Shown: positions 1 through 8,463 of the stretch, in pieces
How positions within the stretch are numbered: position 1 is the first letter of the stretch
Layout of the letters: each line of letters begins with the position of its first letter
Origin: Chryseobacterium sp. G0186
Lineage (GTDB): Bacteria > Bacteroidota > Bacteroidia > Flavobacteriales > Weeksellaceae
Length of the DNA: 64,000 nt
Reading direction: 5' to 3'
NCBI RefSeq assembly: GCF_003815675.1
Contig: NZ_CP033918.1
Span: 2,976,001 to 3,040,000 of the forward strand
Translations under genes and position numbers: made by a program
Notes under the pieces: model-generated
Databases searched by the model: none
The model's input: only the letters and a program-made list of their open reading frames with translations
Told to the model about the DNA's origin: nothing

Positions 1-648
1 CATTTGTTTAATTGCTTTCCCTTTTAGTCTTCTCAGGATTGGGATCAGATCGAATGTATCTCTTTCAAAAATCTCATGGTCTATATGAGATTTGTGGGTC
101 TCATACATTCCAAATTTTGTATGTTCAGCAAGGGCTTTTTCATATTTATCTCTTGCTCCGTTAAGATATGAAACGGGTGTATCCAAAATACTTAAGCTCA
201 TTCTGCAACCTATATCCATTCCCACTCCATAAGGGATTACGGCATTTTCTACAGCGAGAACTCCACCGATTGGAAGCCCATAACCGCTGTGTGCATCAGG
301 CATTAAGGCCCCCTGAGTGGAGATTGGTAATTTCAAAGCAGTGTACAGCTGATTTTTAGCTTCCTCTGAAATATTGTTTCCAAAAATCTGAAAAGAAGCC
401 CGCTGTGAGTTCAGCATTCTTTTTTCTGTTTTCTTTGACAGAAGTAAAGTTTCTGCAATCTGTCCGAATGTTAAGTCCTTTTCAAAATTCTCCGGGTTCA
501 GCAAAATTTCTTTTAAAAGAGATTTTACATGATGAATATTTTTGGTTGCAAAGTTTCTTTTCATGACTTCCAGAGCCACGTTGACACTTTGATTATTGGG
601 ATAGCCCAATTTTAATATATCTTTTCCTTTTAGTTTTAAATTTCCCAT
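1..648 (-). CDS. rtcB: RtcB-family RNA ligase, N-terminal part (runs off the left edge)
   Basis: Open frame of 216 codons from ATG at 648 to the window edge, with no stop. RtcB ligases join 2',3'-cyclic-phosphate and 5'-OH RNA ends in tRNA splicing or RNA repair, using Mn2+ and GTP. Visible family features are the DAHSGYGLPIGGV motif and, shortly after, PYGVGMDIGCRMS, whose Asp and Cys are metal ligands in known RtcB enzymes. The start MGNLKLKGKDILKLGYP resembles other Bacteroidota RtcB proteins. The C-terminal half, including the histidine that is guanylylated, lies outside the window. No archease or RtcR regulator gene is visible on this side. Confidence 0.88.
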   Translation of the reverse strand, partial: MGNLKLKGKDILKLGYPNNQSVNVALEVMKRNFATKNIHHVKSLLKEILLNPENFEKDLTFGQIAETLLLSKKTEKRMLNSQRASFQIFGNNISEEAKNQLYTALKLPISTQGALMPDAHSGYGLPIGGVLAVENAVIPYGVGMDIGCRMSLSILDTPVSYLNGARDKYEKALAEHTKFGMYETHKSHIDHEIFERDTFDLIPILRRLKGKAIKQM

Positions 649-660
649 TGTTTTTAATTT

Positions 661-702
661 AGATGCAAGATGTAGAACACAAGATCCAAGACCTGGACCT
701 GC
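661..702. repeat. Short direct repeats of CAAGA type upstream of rtcB
   Basis: The rtcB leader contains several near copies of a CAAGAT-like heptamer (GCAAGATG, ACAAGATCC, CAAGACC) within about 40 bp. I have no function for them. They sit where the rtcB promoter would be expected, and no clear TAnnTTTG box is seen there. Confidence 0.35.
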
Positions 703-728
703 TTTTTACATCAATTTTTTATTTATAC

Positions 729-786
729 CATTTAATTTGAAGTTATTTTTACTCAATTCAAATGGCACCAACTAAAATTTTAGTTG
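729..786. repeat. Two adjacent inverted repeats, one an 18-bp perfect palindrome
   Basis: An imperfect hairpin (about 729-765, arms beginning CCATTTAATTTGAAG and ending CAATTCAAATGG) is followed by the perfect palindrome CAACTAAAATTTTAGTTG at 769-786, then a T-rich tract. The region lies between rtcB and the structured element at 855. It could be a weak terminator or a MITE-like remnant; nothing decides between these. Confidence 0.5.
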
Positions 787-854
787 ATTTTATTTTTGTC
801 ATTTTGGAATAAGATTTCTTCTATGACCAGAATGACGATGTGGAGACCTTTTCT

Positions 855-933
855 TAGCCCCGATTGCAGCGGCTACCCCGCAGCGAGCCTGAAAGGCGAG
901 CGAGGAGTAATAGCGGAAAGCGGGAAACAGCTT
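855..933 (+). ncRNA. Flavo-1-like structured intergenic element
   Basis: The element starts AGCCCCGATTGCAGCGGC and ends TAGCGGAAAGCGGGAAACAG. CCCG at 858-861 pairs with CGGG at 921-924, and an inner GC-rich hairpin has a GAAA-type loop (GCCT GAAA GGC). It is far more GC-rich than its surroundings. The paired ends match my memory of a short element found between genes in many flavobacterial genomes, probably the Rfam Flavo-1 motif, whose role is unknown. Orientation is taken from that consensus. The identification is by eye only. Confidence 0.55.
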
Positions 934-1024
934 CAAATAAAAATTATCTGCTATTGGAAAAAGTTCCTAAATTTTATTAAAAATAGATTTCGGGGAAACG
1001 TGAGTTTGAAATATTGCGCAATAA

Positions 1025-1054
1025 AAAACCCGAAATCTCTACGACTTCGGGTTT
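1025..1054 (-). terminator. Intrinsic terminator of the small minus-strand unit
   Basis: AAAACCCGAA and TTCGGGTTTT form a 10-bp stem. On the minus strand it is followed by a run of six Ts, so it ends the short transcript starting near 1195. Confidence 0.75.
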
Positions 1055-1193
1055 TGATATTTCATTGTACTGTTATTCTATGAGTGTACCAAACCACGAA
1101 GCCTTACCACCATAAGGGGTAATCCAACTGTAGAATTCTGAATAGTTCTGAACATTGCTTCGTTGTTTTTTAATGGTTAAACTTGATTTTCAG
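1055..1193 (-). ncRNA. Putative autonomous small transcript (sRNA or small-peptide mRNA)
   Basis: This stretch lies between a full promoter (TTG-N19-TATATTTG) and an intrinsic terminator, both on the minus strand, and contains no recognised gene. It would give an RNA of about 170 nt including the terminator. Two overlapping frames are open: ATG at 1158 encodes 25 residues (MFRTIQNSTVGL..., ending LVHS), and another frame without an ATG encodes a peptide ending YGGKASWFGTLIE. I cannot tell whether the RNA or one of these peptides is the product. Confidence 0.45.
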
Positions 1194-1196
1194 GTG

Positions 1197-1226
1197 CAAA
1201 TATAGAATTATTTTTTTAATCATCAA
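1197..1226 (-). promoter_or_regulatory. Promoter of the small minus-strand unit
   Basis: On the minus strand TTG (1224-1226), a 19-bp spacer and TATATTTG (1197-1204) match the Bacteroidota housekeeping promoter consensus exactly. It lies back to back with the promoter of the lipoprotein gene at 1262. Confidence 0.75.
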
Positions 1227-1238
1227 TTATTTAAATCT

Positions 1239-1246
1239 TATTTTTG
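1239..1246 (+). promoter_or_regulatory. -7 box of the lipoprotein gene
   Basis: TATTTTTG fits TAnnTTTG and lies 15 bp before the ATG at 1262, implying a very short leader. No TTG is found at the expected distance. Confidence 0.5.
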
Positions 1247-1261
1247 TGAAAAAAGAGTTTT

Positions 1262-2104
1262 ATGCATAAATTTTTATTGGCCTTAGTTTCATTACTTTTC
1301 ATAGGTTGTAAGAAAGAGGAACCTGTAAAAAAAGAAGAGGTAAAAGTAGTAGAGAAAGGTTGTTTTTCTTCCCATTTCATGGAAAAAATTCTGGATTTGG
1401 AAGAAATGAAAAACCAGGCTAAGTTTCTCGAATCAGAGACCAAAGGAAAAGGTAGGATCGGTTTTCTTGTAGACAGTACAAAAGTAAATAATGGCTGGGA
1501 TTATTCTATTTCTGTTGGATATAATGGTCCGGATCGTTTTGAAACCTATCATATTTTTCAGGCATCAAGTGCTCAGTGTAATACCTTAACCATTTTAGAC
1601 CCTCCGTCCGGAGAATATATTTCTCTTGAGGAGTGGAGAAAAAACAAAGATACTCCTGCCCCAATGGAATCTTTATTAAAAACAGGGCTTTATAGTTTAC
1701 CTATTGAAAGTCTTCCTCAGGTAGATGTAAAGTTTATAGAAACAGATTTTACGGTGGAAGGTTCAGAAAAGTACAGCTGTGGAGAGCCTACATTCCGATA
1801 TTTTCCTTTAGCTCGATATAAGGACGTTGAACTAATTCTTGTTCCGATGGATTGCGGAGATTTTGACTACCGATATTATCTGCTTACTGTACTGAATAAC
1901 AGTATCGTTGGTGAAGCCTATGTAGAAGGTATTTGGTTTGATCCCGGAAAGGATGATAAGAAAGAGGAGTTCAGCAGCTATGAAATCAATAAAGCAGGAG
2001 AAATCATTGTGACAACAGATCATAAGATTGATGGAAATAGCCAAAAGATAACTAAAATGCATTATCAGATTATGGATGATGGTAAAATCGTTCAGAAAAA
2101 ATAA
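1262..2104 (+). CDS. Uncharacterised lipoprotein, 280 aa
   Basis: The start MHKFLLALVSLLFIGCKKEE is a type II signal peptide with Cys16 as the lipidated residue. A charged linker rich in Lys and Glu follows, as in surface or periplasmic lipoproteins. The mature part has several Cys and Trp residues (for example around SCGEPTF and PMDCGDFDYRYY) and looks mostly beta-stranded. I recognise no domain and no catalytic motif. It is a single-gene unit with its own promoter box and a strong terminator directly after the stop. Function unknown. Confidence 0.85.
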   Translation: MHKFLLALVSLLFIGCKKEEPVKKEEVKVVEKGCFSSHFMEKILDLEEMKNQAKFLESETKGKGRIGFLVDSTKVNNGWDYSISVGYNGPDRFETYHIFQASSAQCNTLTILDPPSGEYISLEEWRKNKDTPAPMESLLKTGLYSLPIESLPQVDVKFIETDFTVEGSEKYSCGEPTFRYFPLARYKDVELILVPMDCGDFDYRYYLLTVLNNSIVGEAYVEGIWFDPGKDDKKEEFSSYEINKAGEIIVTTDHKIDGNSQKITKMHYQIMDDGKIVQKK

Positions 2105-2106
2105 AA

Positions 2107-2146
2107 CAAAGGCTGTTTCAGAAGTTGAAACAGCCTTTGTTTTTTC
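2107..2146. terminator. Bidirectional terminator between convergent genes
   Basis: AAAGGCTGTTTCA and TGAAACAGCCTTT form a 13-bp perfect stem with a 5-nt loop, followed by T6. It serves the lipoprotein gene on the plus strand and probably the M28 peptidase on the other. Confidence 0.85.
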
Positions 2147-3131
2147 ACCTGAGGTGAATAATGCTTAGAAAAATAGCATCAATAACTTTGGTCATCCGTT
2201 GGATATCCAATGTTTCTAAAGTATCTGTAGGTTTATGATAATTTTTGTTTCTAAAGAAGGAAGTATCGGTAATCATAAGAGCGGGGAAATCAAATTTCCA
2301 ATAGTTCAGATGATCTGAATAGTCTATACCACCTACAAACTTGGGTGCCGGAAATGTTTCTGTTTTTATCTGGTTGGAAGCCTTAAAATGATCTATAAAG
2401 TTTCCTACAAATGGTCCTGCTCCGCTGAGCTTTTTCACCAAAGTAATAAAATCTCCCTTATCTCCATAAATCCATGAAAGAATGTCTATTGGAAAGTTCT
2501 GAGATCCTTTTTCGTCCTTAAAGTAGCCAATCATTTCTACACTGGCCATACCATACACATCAATTTCATTGTCTTTTAAGTACTTTGCATGGATATAGCT
2601 ACCCATATTTTCTGTTCTGAAATAAGGAGGTTCTTCTAATGTATAGGCAACCAGATCAACCCGATAGTTAAGCTTTTGCCCTTTAAGCATTCTTGCCAAC
2701 TCCAAAAGGGCTGTAACTCCTGTAGCATTGTCGTCTGCACCCTGCTGATCTCCGCAAACATCATAATGCGCACCTATTATAATTCTCTTTTTATTTTCTG
2801 TTCCAAAGGAGCCTATTACATTTTTATAGACCTTTCCGTCTACCTTATACTCCTGAAATTCTGTACTGTGACTGTATGTATGAAACGTTTGCTGAATGTA
2901 ATCTGCAACGGCATTCAGCTGGTCAACATTTTTATGATTCCGAAATTGTAGCGTTTGGGTAAGTGCTGTTAAGTGTTTTTTGACCAATGTTGTATCGGCA
3001 GGAACTGGTGATTTTTGTACCGTCTTATTTTTTCTGCCTGAACAGAATAAAACAACAATGCCGATAACAAATAAGCCTGCAAAAAGAATGAGCTTCATCT
3101 TCGCAGGCTTTATTATATTTTTTAACCCCAT
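2145..3131 (-). CDS. M28-family zinc peptidase, membrane-anchored or secreted
   Basis: M28 peptidases are co-catalytic di-zinc aminopeptidases. The ligands can be followed in order: GAHYDVCGDQQGADDNATG gives the HxD ligand and the bridging Asp, YTLEEPPYF the catalytic and ligand Glu pair, GMASVEMIGYF the region of the next ligand, and NKNYHKPTDT the last His. An N-terminal hydrophobic segment (about residues 13-30, FAGLFVIGIVVLF) precedes a polar linker, so the enzyme acts outside the cytoplasm. An internal ATG at 3098 would give a cleaner signal segment and may be the true start. Substrate unknown. Confidence 0.87.
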   Translation of the reverse strand: MGLKNIIKPAKMKLILFAGLFVIGIVVLFCSGRKNKTVQKSPVPADTTLVKKHLTALTQTLQFRNHKNVDQLNAVADYIQQTFHTYSHSTEFQEYKVDGKVYKNVIGSFGTENKKRIIIGAHYDVCGDQQGADDNATGVTALLELARMLKGQKLNYRVDLVAYTLEEPPYFRTENMGSYIHAKYLKDNEIDVYGMASVEMIGYFKDEKGSQNFPIDILSWIYGDKGDFITLVKKLSGAGPFVGNFIDHFKASNQIKTETFPAPKFVGGIDYSDHLNYWKFDFPALMITDTSFFRNKNYHKPTDTLETLDIQRMTKVIDAIFLSIIHLR

Positions 3132-3177
3132 AAGGATATGCTTTTAATTTCTCTGTTGAAATTAAAGCTTTTTAGGT

Positions 3178-5298
3178 TTAGTTTTCTAAAAATCTCTCCA
3201 AGATTTCCACGGCACATTTTGGAAGATTGGTTCCTGGGCCGAAAATGAAGTCTGCTCCATTGGCATAAAGGAATTCATAATCCTGCTGTGGAATTACTCC
3301 ACCTACTACGATGGTAACGTCATCCGCACCCAGTTTTTTAAGCTCTTCAACAACCTGAGGAACCAGAGTTTTGTGTCCGGCAGCCAGAGAAGATACTCCT
3401 AAGATATGAATATCATTTTCTACCGCCTGTTTTGCCACTTCTTCCGGTGTCTGGAATAAAGGGGCTACATCGACATCAAATCCCATATCTGCAAATGCTG
3501 TTGCCACTACTTTTGCTCCTCTGTCATGTCCATCCTGCCCCATTTTGGCCACCATGATTCTTGGGCGACGTCCTTCTTCTTCTTCAAATTTCTGAGTAAG
3601 GTTAAGGGCTTTTTCAAAGTATTCATTTTTTCCGGCATTCATAGCGTATACTCCAGAGATTGTTTTGATGTTTGCTTTATATCTTCCGAATGTTTCTTCC
3701 ATGGCATCACTCATTTCGCCAAGGGTCACTCTTCTTCTTGCCGCTTCTATGCACAGTGCCAACAGGTTTCCTTTTCCTGTTTTTGCACTTTCACGGATTT
3801 CATTTAAAATCTGGTCTACAGCTTCGCTGTTTCTGTCTATTTTTATATTGTTCAGCCTTTCGATCTGTTTTCTACGAACTTCTGTATTATCAATATCAAG
3901 AATCTCTATGGCATCCTGCTTTAATGATGACCTGAAAGAATTAACTCCAATAATGAATTCTTCTCCGCTATCAATTTTAGCCTGTTTTTTAGCGGCAGCT
4001 TCTTCAATCCTCATTTTTGGAATTCCTGCTTCAATGGCCTTGGTCATCCCTCCTTCCTGTTCTACCTCATTAATGTACCTCATCGCCTCTTCAATCATCT
4101 GTTGGGTAAGGCTTTCTACAAGGTTACTTCCTCCCATTGGATCTACGACATCACATATTCCGCTTTCCTGCTGAAGAATGATCTGCGTATTTCTTGCAAT
4201 TTTTGCTGAATAGTCTGTAGGAAGTGCAATGGCTTCATCCAGTGCATTGGTGTGCAGTGACTGTGTTCCGCCTAATGCTGAAGACAAAGCTTCAATAGCT
4301 GTTCTTGTGATATTATTAAAAGGTTCCTGTTCTGTTAATGACCATCCTGAGGTCTGTGAATGGGTTCTTAGAGCCAGAGATTTTGGATTCTGTGGATTGA
4401 ATTGTTTTAAAAGGGTTGCCCAGATATATCTTGCGGCACGCATTTTAGCAATTTCCATGAAGTGATTCATCCCGATGGCCCAGAAGAATGACAATCTTGG
4501 AGCAAAGTCATCCACATTCATTCCTGCCTTGATTCCTGTTCTTACATATTCAAGACCGTCTGCAAGGGTATATGCCATTTCCAGTACCGGAGTGGCTCCA
4601 GCTTCCTGCATGTGGTATCCTGAAATGGAAATGGAGTTGAATTTTGGAATGTTTTGCGAAGTATATTCAAAAATATCTGCAATGATCTTCATGGATGGTG
4701 CAGGCGGATAGATATAGGTATTTCTTACCATGAACTCTTTCAAAATGTCATTTTGAATGGTTCCCGAAAGCAATTCCTGCTTCACTCCCTGTTCTTCTGC
4801 AGCAACGATATAGAAAGACAAAATAGGAAGTACTGCCCCATTCATCGTCATGGAAACGGAAATCTGATCCAACGGTATTTCGTTGAACAGGATCTTCATG
4901 TCTTCTACCGAATCGATGGCAACACCAGCTTTTCCTACGTCACCTACAACTCTTGCGTGGTCAGAGTCATATCCTCTGTGTGTCGCAAGGTCAAATGCTA
5001 CTGAAAGTCCTTTTTGTCCTGCCGCCAGGTTTCTTCTGTAAAAAGCATTGGATTCTTCTGCGGTGGAGAAACCGGCATACTGACGGATCGTCCATGGTTT
5101 TTGAACATACATGGTGGAATACGGTCCTCTCAGGTAAGGTTCAATTCCTGGAGAAGTCTGTGTTAATGATTCGTCTTTTACATCTTTTTTCTCATAAGAT
5201 GATTTAAGTTCCAACCCGTCTTTTTCAAAATTGTAAATTTCTCTTTCCTGAGGCAATACATTAAAATCGGGCTTTTTCACAGAAATTGTCTTTCGCAT
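3178..5298 (-). CDS. scpA: Methylmalonyl-CoA mutase large (catalytic) subunit
   Basis: The protein of 706 aa matches the usual length of the B12-binding subunit (MutB/ScpA), which interconverts (R)-methylmalonyl-CoA and succinyl-CoA. The N-terminal TIM-barrel carries the substrate-channel sequence [19 protein letters not shown] (76-94) and the conserved [10 protein letters not shown] (194-203). The C-terminal cobalamin domain has DGHDRG at 589-594, whose His591 is the lower axial ligand of B12, and the later GVSSLAAGH and VVGGVIP loops. The gene is intact. The small subunit, epimerase and MeaB GTPase are not next to it, although mutA is often a neighbour in Bacteroidota. Confidence 0.95.
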   Translation of the reverse strand: MRKTISVKKPDFNVLPQEREIYNFEKDGLELKSSYEKKDVKDESLTQTSPGIEPYLRGPYSTMYVQKPWTIRQYAGFSTAEESNAFYRRNLAAGQKGLSVAFDLATHRGYDSDHARVVGDVGKAGVAIDSVEDMKILFNEIPLDQISVSMTMNGAVLPILSFYIVAAEEQGVKQELLSGTIQNDILKEFMVRNTYIYPPAPSMKIIADIFEYTSQNIPKFNSISISGYHMQEAGATPVLEMAYTLADGLEYVRTGIKAGMNVDDFAPRLSFFWAIGMNHFMEIAKMRAARYIWATLLKQFNPQNPKSLALRTHSQTSGWSLTEQEPFNNITRTAIEALSSALGGTQSLHTNALDEAIALPTDYSAKIARNTQIILQQESGICDVVDPMGGSNLVESLTQQMIEEAMRYINEVEQEGGMTKAIEAGIPKMRIEEAAAKKQAKIDSGEEFIIGVNSFRSSLKQDAIEILDIDNTEVRRKQIERLNNIKIDRNSEAVDQILNEIRESAKTGKGNLLALCIEAARRRVTLGEMSDAMEETFGRYKANIKTISGVYAMNAGKNEYFEKALNLTQKFEEEEGRRPRIMVAKMGQDGHDRGAKVVATAFADMGFDVDVAPLFQTPEEVAKQAVENDIHILGVSSLAAGHKTLVPQVVEELKKLGADDVTIVVGGVIPQQDYEFLYANGADFIFGPGTNLPKCAVEILERFLEN

Positions 5299-5390
5299 TC
5301 CAATAATTTTTGTCTCCGTAAAGTTAATTTTTTTGAGCGAAACATGAAACTTATGTTAACATTCAGTTTCTCTGATTTTTAGCAAAAGAA

Positions 5391-5416
5391 AAAGACCGGA
5401 CAAATGCCCGGCCTTA
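5391..5416 (-). terminator. Terminator of the prolyl oligopeptidase gene
   Basis: On the minus strand AAGGCCGGGC and GTCCGGTCTT pair over 10 bp with two G-U wobbles, followed by a T-rich run. On the plus strand the same stem has two A-C mismatches, so it reads as a minus-strand terminator. Confidence 0.7.
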
Positions 5417-5472
5417 TTCAATTTATTTTATCTGCTTATCTTTTGGGTAAGCCTGATTTTTACGCTTTATGA

Positions 5473-7575
5473 TTAGAGTTTAATCCCCATTTCATATAAT
5501 GCAAATGACAAAAGATCTGCATTTTCACCGATTACCTGATCTGTTGATCTTCCGGCACCGTGTCCTGCATTCTTTTCAATTCTTAAAAGGATAGGATTTT
5601 TACATGCCTGTTTCTCCTGAAGTTCTGCCCCAAACTTAAATGAGTGAGCCGGAACTACCCTGTCATCATGGTCGCTGGTAATGATCATTGTGGATGGATA
5701 ACATGTTCCTGCTTTTACATTGTGAACCGGAGAGTAAGATTTCAGGTATTCAAACATTTCCTTGTTGTCCTCTGCTGTTCCGTAGTCATATGACCAACCG
5801 GCACCGGCTGTAAATTTGTTATATCTCAACATATCCAATACTCCTACTCCAGGGAATGCTACTCTTGCCAGGTCAGGGCGTAAAGTCATGGTTGCTCCTA
5901 CCAATAAACCTCCGTTTGATCTTCCTGAAAGTGCCATATATTCTTTTGAAGTATAGCCCTTATTTTGTAGGTATTCTCCAGCTGCGATGAAGTCTTCAAA
6001 AACATTTTTCTTCTGCATTTTTGTTCCTGCATCATGCCATTTTTTACCATATTCACCACCTCCACGGATGTTTGGAACGGCATAGATACCACCATTTTCC
6101 ATCCAGATTGCATTCACTACTGAGAAAGAAGGCTGTAAGCTGATATTGAAACCTCCGTAAGAGTATAGAATGGTAGGGTTTTTACCATCAAGCTTAGTTC
6201 CTTTTTTATAATTGATCATCATAGGAACTTTTGTTCCGTCTTTGGAAGTATAGAATACCTGCTCGGAAACATAATCATCCGGATTAAACTTCACTTTTGG
6301 TTTTTGGTATACTTCTGATTTCCCTGAATCTACGTTAAATTTGTAGGTCGTTCCCGGTGTGATGTAGTTGCTGAAAGAGTAATAGATATCTTTTTCTTTT
6401 TCCTTTCCACCAAATCCTGAAACATTTCCTTTCCCTGGAAGGGAAATTTCTCTGATCAATTTTCCGGTTTTATCAAACTGCTTCACCTTGTCTATGGCAT
6501 CTACCATATAGGTTGCAAAGAAATACCCTCCTCCTGAAGAGATTCCCAATACGTTTTCAGTCTGTGGAATTACATCTTTCCATGTATCCGGAGTCGGATT
6601 GCTGATGGTTGTTTTTACAAGACGCATATTAGGAGCATCTTTATCAGTAGAAATGAAAAGGTTATCCCCTTCTGTATCTACGATATTTGCATTGATATCA
6701 AACCCTTTTACGATCTGTACAAAGTCTCCTCCTTTTTTCAGATCCTTTACATACAACTCATTACCATTAGTGGCATTGGCTGCAGAAATGATCAGATATC
6801 TTTGGTCTTCAGAAACGTAAGCTCCCAGGTATCTTCTTGGTGTTTTTTCACCTCCAAAGATCAGTTTATCCTCAGATTGTTTTGTTCCTAATTTATGGAA
6901 GTATACTTTATGCTTATCTGTCATCCCGGAAAGCACTGTTCCTTCTTTCGGCTTATCGTAGCTTGAGTAGTAGAACCCTTCGTCTCCCTGCCAAGAAATT
7001 CCGCTGAATTTTACATCCAGTAAGGTTTCATCAATCTGTTTCTTGGTAACAGCATCAATGATGATGATTTTATTCCAGTCACTTCCGCCCTCAGAAATGG
7101 AGTATGCTGCAAGGTTTCCTTTTTTGTTGAATGAAAGGTTAGAAAGTGAGGTTGTCCCTTTATCTGAGAATTTGTTTGGGTCTAAGAATACTTCTGTTGT
7201 CTTGGTTTTATTATTTGTTCTATATAAAACAGACTGGGCCTGTAAACCATCATTTTTAGAATAATACGTATAATCTCCTTCTTTGAACGGAGCAGAGATT
7301 TTTTCATAATTCCAGATATCTTTCAGTTGATTTTTTATCTTATCCCTGAAAGGAATTTTTGAAAGATAATTCTGGCTATAGGCTACTTCTTCATCTACCC
7401 ATTTCTTGGTAGCATCAGAGTCATGTTCAAGATCTCTGAACGGATCAGAAACAGCAGTTCCAAAATAGGTGTCGGATTGACCTCCCTTTAATGCTTTTGG
7501 ATAATTCATTGTTTGAGAATAAAAAGATGCTGAAAACAGAACTCCAGCGGTTAATAACATAGGTTTCAAATTCAT
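5473..7575 (-). CDS. Prolyl oligopeptidase (S9A), exported
   Basis: This serine peptidase cleaves after proline in short peptides. A seven-bladed propeller occupies roughly residues 80-430, followed by an alpha/beta-hydrolase domain. Counted from the upstream ATG at 7593, the nucleophile lies in SGRSNGG (Ser559), the acid in SDHDDRVVP (641-644) and the His in NAGHGAG (His678). I prefer the ATG at 7575 (700 aa), which begins MNLKPMLLTAGVLF and gives a clean signal peptide ending FYSQ. Flavobacterial prolyl endopeptidases of this type are well-characterised periplasmic enzymes. The gene is preceded by the terminator of its upstream neighbour, so it is transcribed alone. Confidence 0.93.
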   Translation of the reverse strand: MNLKPMLLTAGVLFSASFYSQTMNYPKALKGGQSDTYFGTAVSDPFRDLEHDSDATKKWVDEEVAYSQNYLSKIPFRDKIKNQLKDIWNYEKISAPFKEGDYTYYSKNDGLQAQSVLYRTNNKTKTTEVFLDPNKFSDKGTTSLSNLSFNKKGNLAAYSISEGGSDWNKIIIIDAVTKKQIDETLLDVKFSGISWQGDEGFYYSSYDKPKEGTVLSGMTDKHKVYFHKLGTKQSEDKLIFGGEKTPRRYLGAYVSEDQRYLIISAANATNGNELYVKDLKKGGDFVQIVKGFDINANIVDTEGDNLFISTDKDAPNMRLVKTTISNPTPDTWKDVIPQTENVLGISSGGGYFFATYMVDAIDKVKQFDKTGKLIREISLPGKGNVSGFGGKEKEKDIYYSFSNYITPGTTYKFNVDSGKSEVYQKPKVKFNPDDYVSEQVFYTSKDGTKVPMMINYKKGTKLDGKNPTILYSYGGFNISLQPSFSVVNAIWMENGGIYAVPNIRGGGEYGKKWHDAGTKMQKKNVFEDFIAAGEYLQNKGYTSKEYMALSGRSNGGLLVGATMTLRPDLARVAFPGVGVLDMLRYNKFTAGAGWSYDYGTAEDNKEMFEYLKSYSPVHNVKAGTCYPSTMIITSDHDDRVVPAHSFKFGAELQEKQACKNPILLRIEKNAGHGAGRSTDQVIGENADLLSFALYEMGIKL

Positions 7576-7615
7576 AGTGAACGGTTTTCTCAAAAATACG
7601 TAAAGTAAGTGAAAT

Positions 7616-7643
7616 AAAAAAAGCCCCAGAAAATTGGGACCTT
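7616..7643 (-). terminator. Terminator of the 221-aa secreted-protein gene
   Basis: On the minus strand GTCCC and GGGGC form a short stem followed by T7. It separates the 221-aa gene from the prolyl oligopeptidase gene. Confidence 0.55.
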
Positions 7644-7680
7644 ATATTTTTTAATATGCTATTAATCAACGATTCATTGC

Positions 7681-8346
7681 TTAAAAACTGTCGAAGTAGA
7701 AGTCAGTAAGATTGGTAACAATCTCATCCGGGCTTCCATTCCAGTAATAAATCTTATCTCCTTCTTTCAATTCATACAAACTGAACTCCTGGTCAATGGT
7801 TACTGTTTTGTCTGCATTTTTAAAATCCTGGATCAGCTGAACCAAATATTTTTTCAATTCATCTGCCTTTATCTTTTTCGGGTCTACAGTAGGTTCGGGA
7901 GCTGGGTTGGCCGGAACCTGAAAACTTACTGTATAGGTCACCTCAGCAATTTTCTGGTCTTCAACATATTCATTGGGTACAACCTTTACATTCTTAATGT
8001 TAAGTTTCCCATTTTTGAAATTTGCAAATACCACTTCAAAATAGTCTTCAGCTTCTTTTTTACAGGCTGAAGCTGCCGCCTTTGGAAATATGGAAAGAAA
8101 AGCTTCTGCACTGCTCTTTACCATATTCTCTGAATTTTCCTTAAAGTCTACCTGAAAAGCGTCTTTACCCTCTACTGTGGGTCTCAGATAATCATTGAGC
8201 TTCACGCGGGTAGCCTCATCATTAGCTAAAAAGGATCCAAAAAATAATTCGAAGACTTCTTTTGGCTTCTTTACTTCTGTCTGTGCTGTAAGGTGCTGCC
8301 CCATCATGGTAAGCAACAACAATAAAATAATTTTGTAGTTTTTCAT
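7681..8346 (-). CDS. Secreted protein of unknown function, 221 aa
   Basis: The signal peptide is MKNYKIILLLLLTMMGQHLTA, cleaved before Gln. The mature part begins with a helical segment (VFELFFGSFLANDEATRVKLNDYLRP) and contains an NTF2-like or cystatin-like alternation of helix and strands ending in YYWNGSPDEIVTNLTDF. No motif lets me name it. The gene stands alone between two terminators. It is probably periplasmic. Confidence 0.75.
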   Translation of the reverse strand: MKNYKIILLLLLTMMGQHLTAQTEVKKPKEVFELFFGSFLANDEATRVKLNDYLRPTVEGKDAFQVDFKENSENMVKSSAEAFLSIFPKAAASACKKEAEDYFEVVFANFKNGKLNIKNVKVVPNEYVEDQKIAEVTYTVSFQVPANPAPEPTVDPKKIKADELKKYLVQLIQDFKNADKTVTIDQEFSLYELKEGDKIYYWNGSPDEIVTNLTDFYFDSF

Positions 8347-8416
8347 AGTTTATATTTTAATTTATGATTTGATTTTTTTAATCTTAAAGGCTTAGATATT
8401 TTCAAAAACCCAAAAG

Positions 8417-8445
8417 AAAAGCCCCTGAAAAAATCAGAGGCCTTG
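8417..8445 (-). terminator. Terminator of prfA
   Basis: On the minus strand GCCTCTGA and TCAGGGGC pair over 8 bp with one G-U wobble, followed by TTTTC. It lies 20 bp past the prfA stop. Confidence 0.75.
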
Positions 8446-8463
8446 TTTTATTTAAAAAAAACT

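Noticed and set aside
168..359. 63-codon plus-strand frame
   Set aside because: Shadow of rtcB, which is convincing on the other strand.
784..1083. 99-codon plus-strand frame
   Set aside because: It runs through the Flavo-1-like element and the minus-strand terminator; composition is not protein-like.
3665..4174. 169-codon plus-strand frame inside the mutase gene
   Set aside because: Mirror of a well-conserved enzyme; typical antisense shadow.
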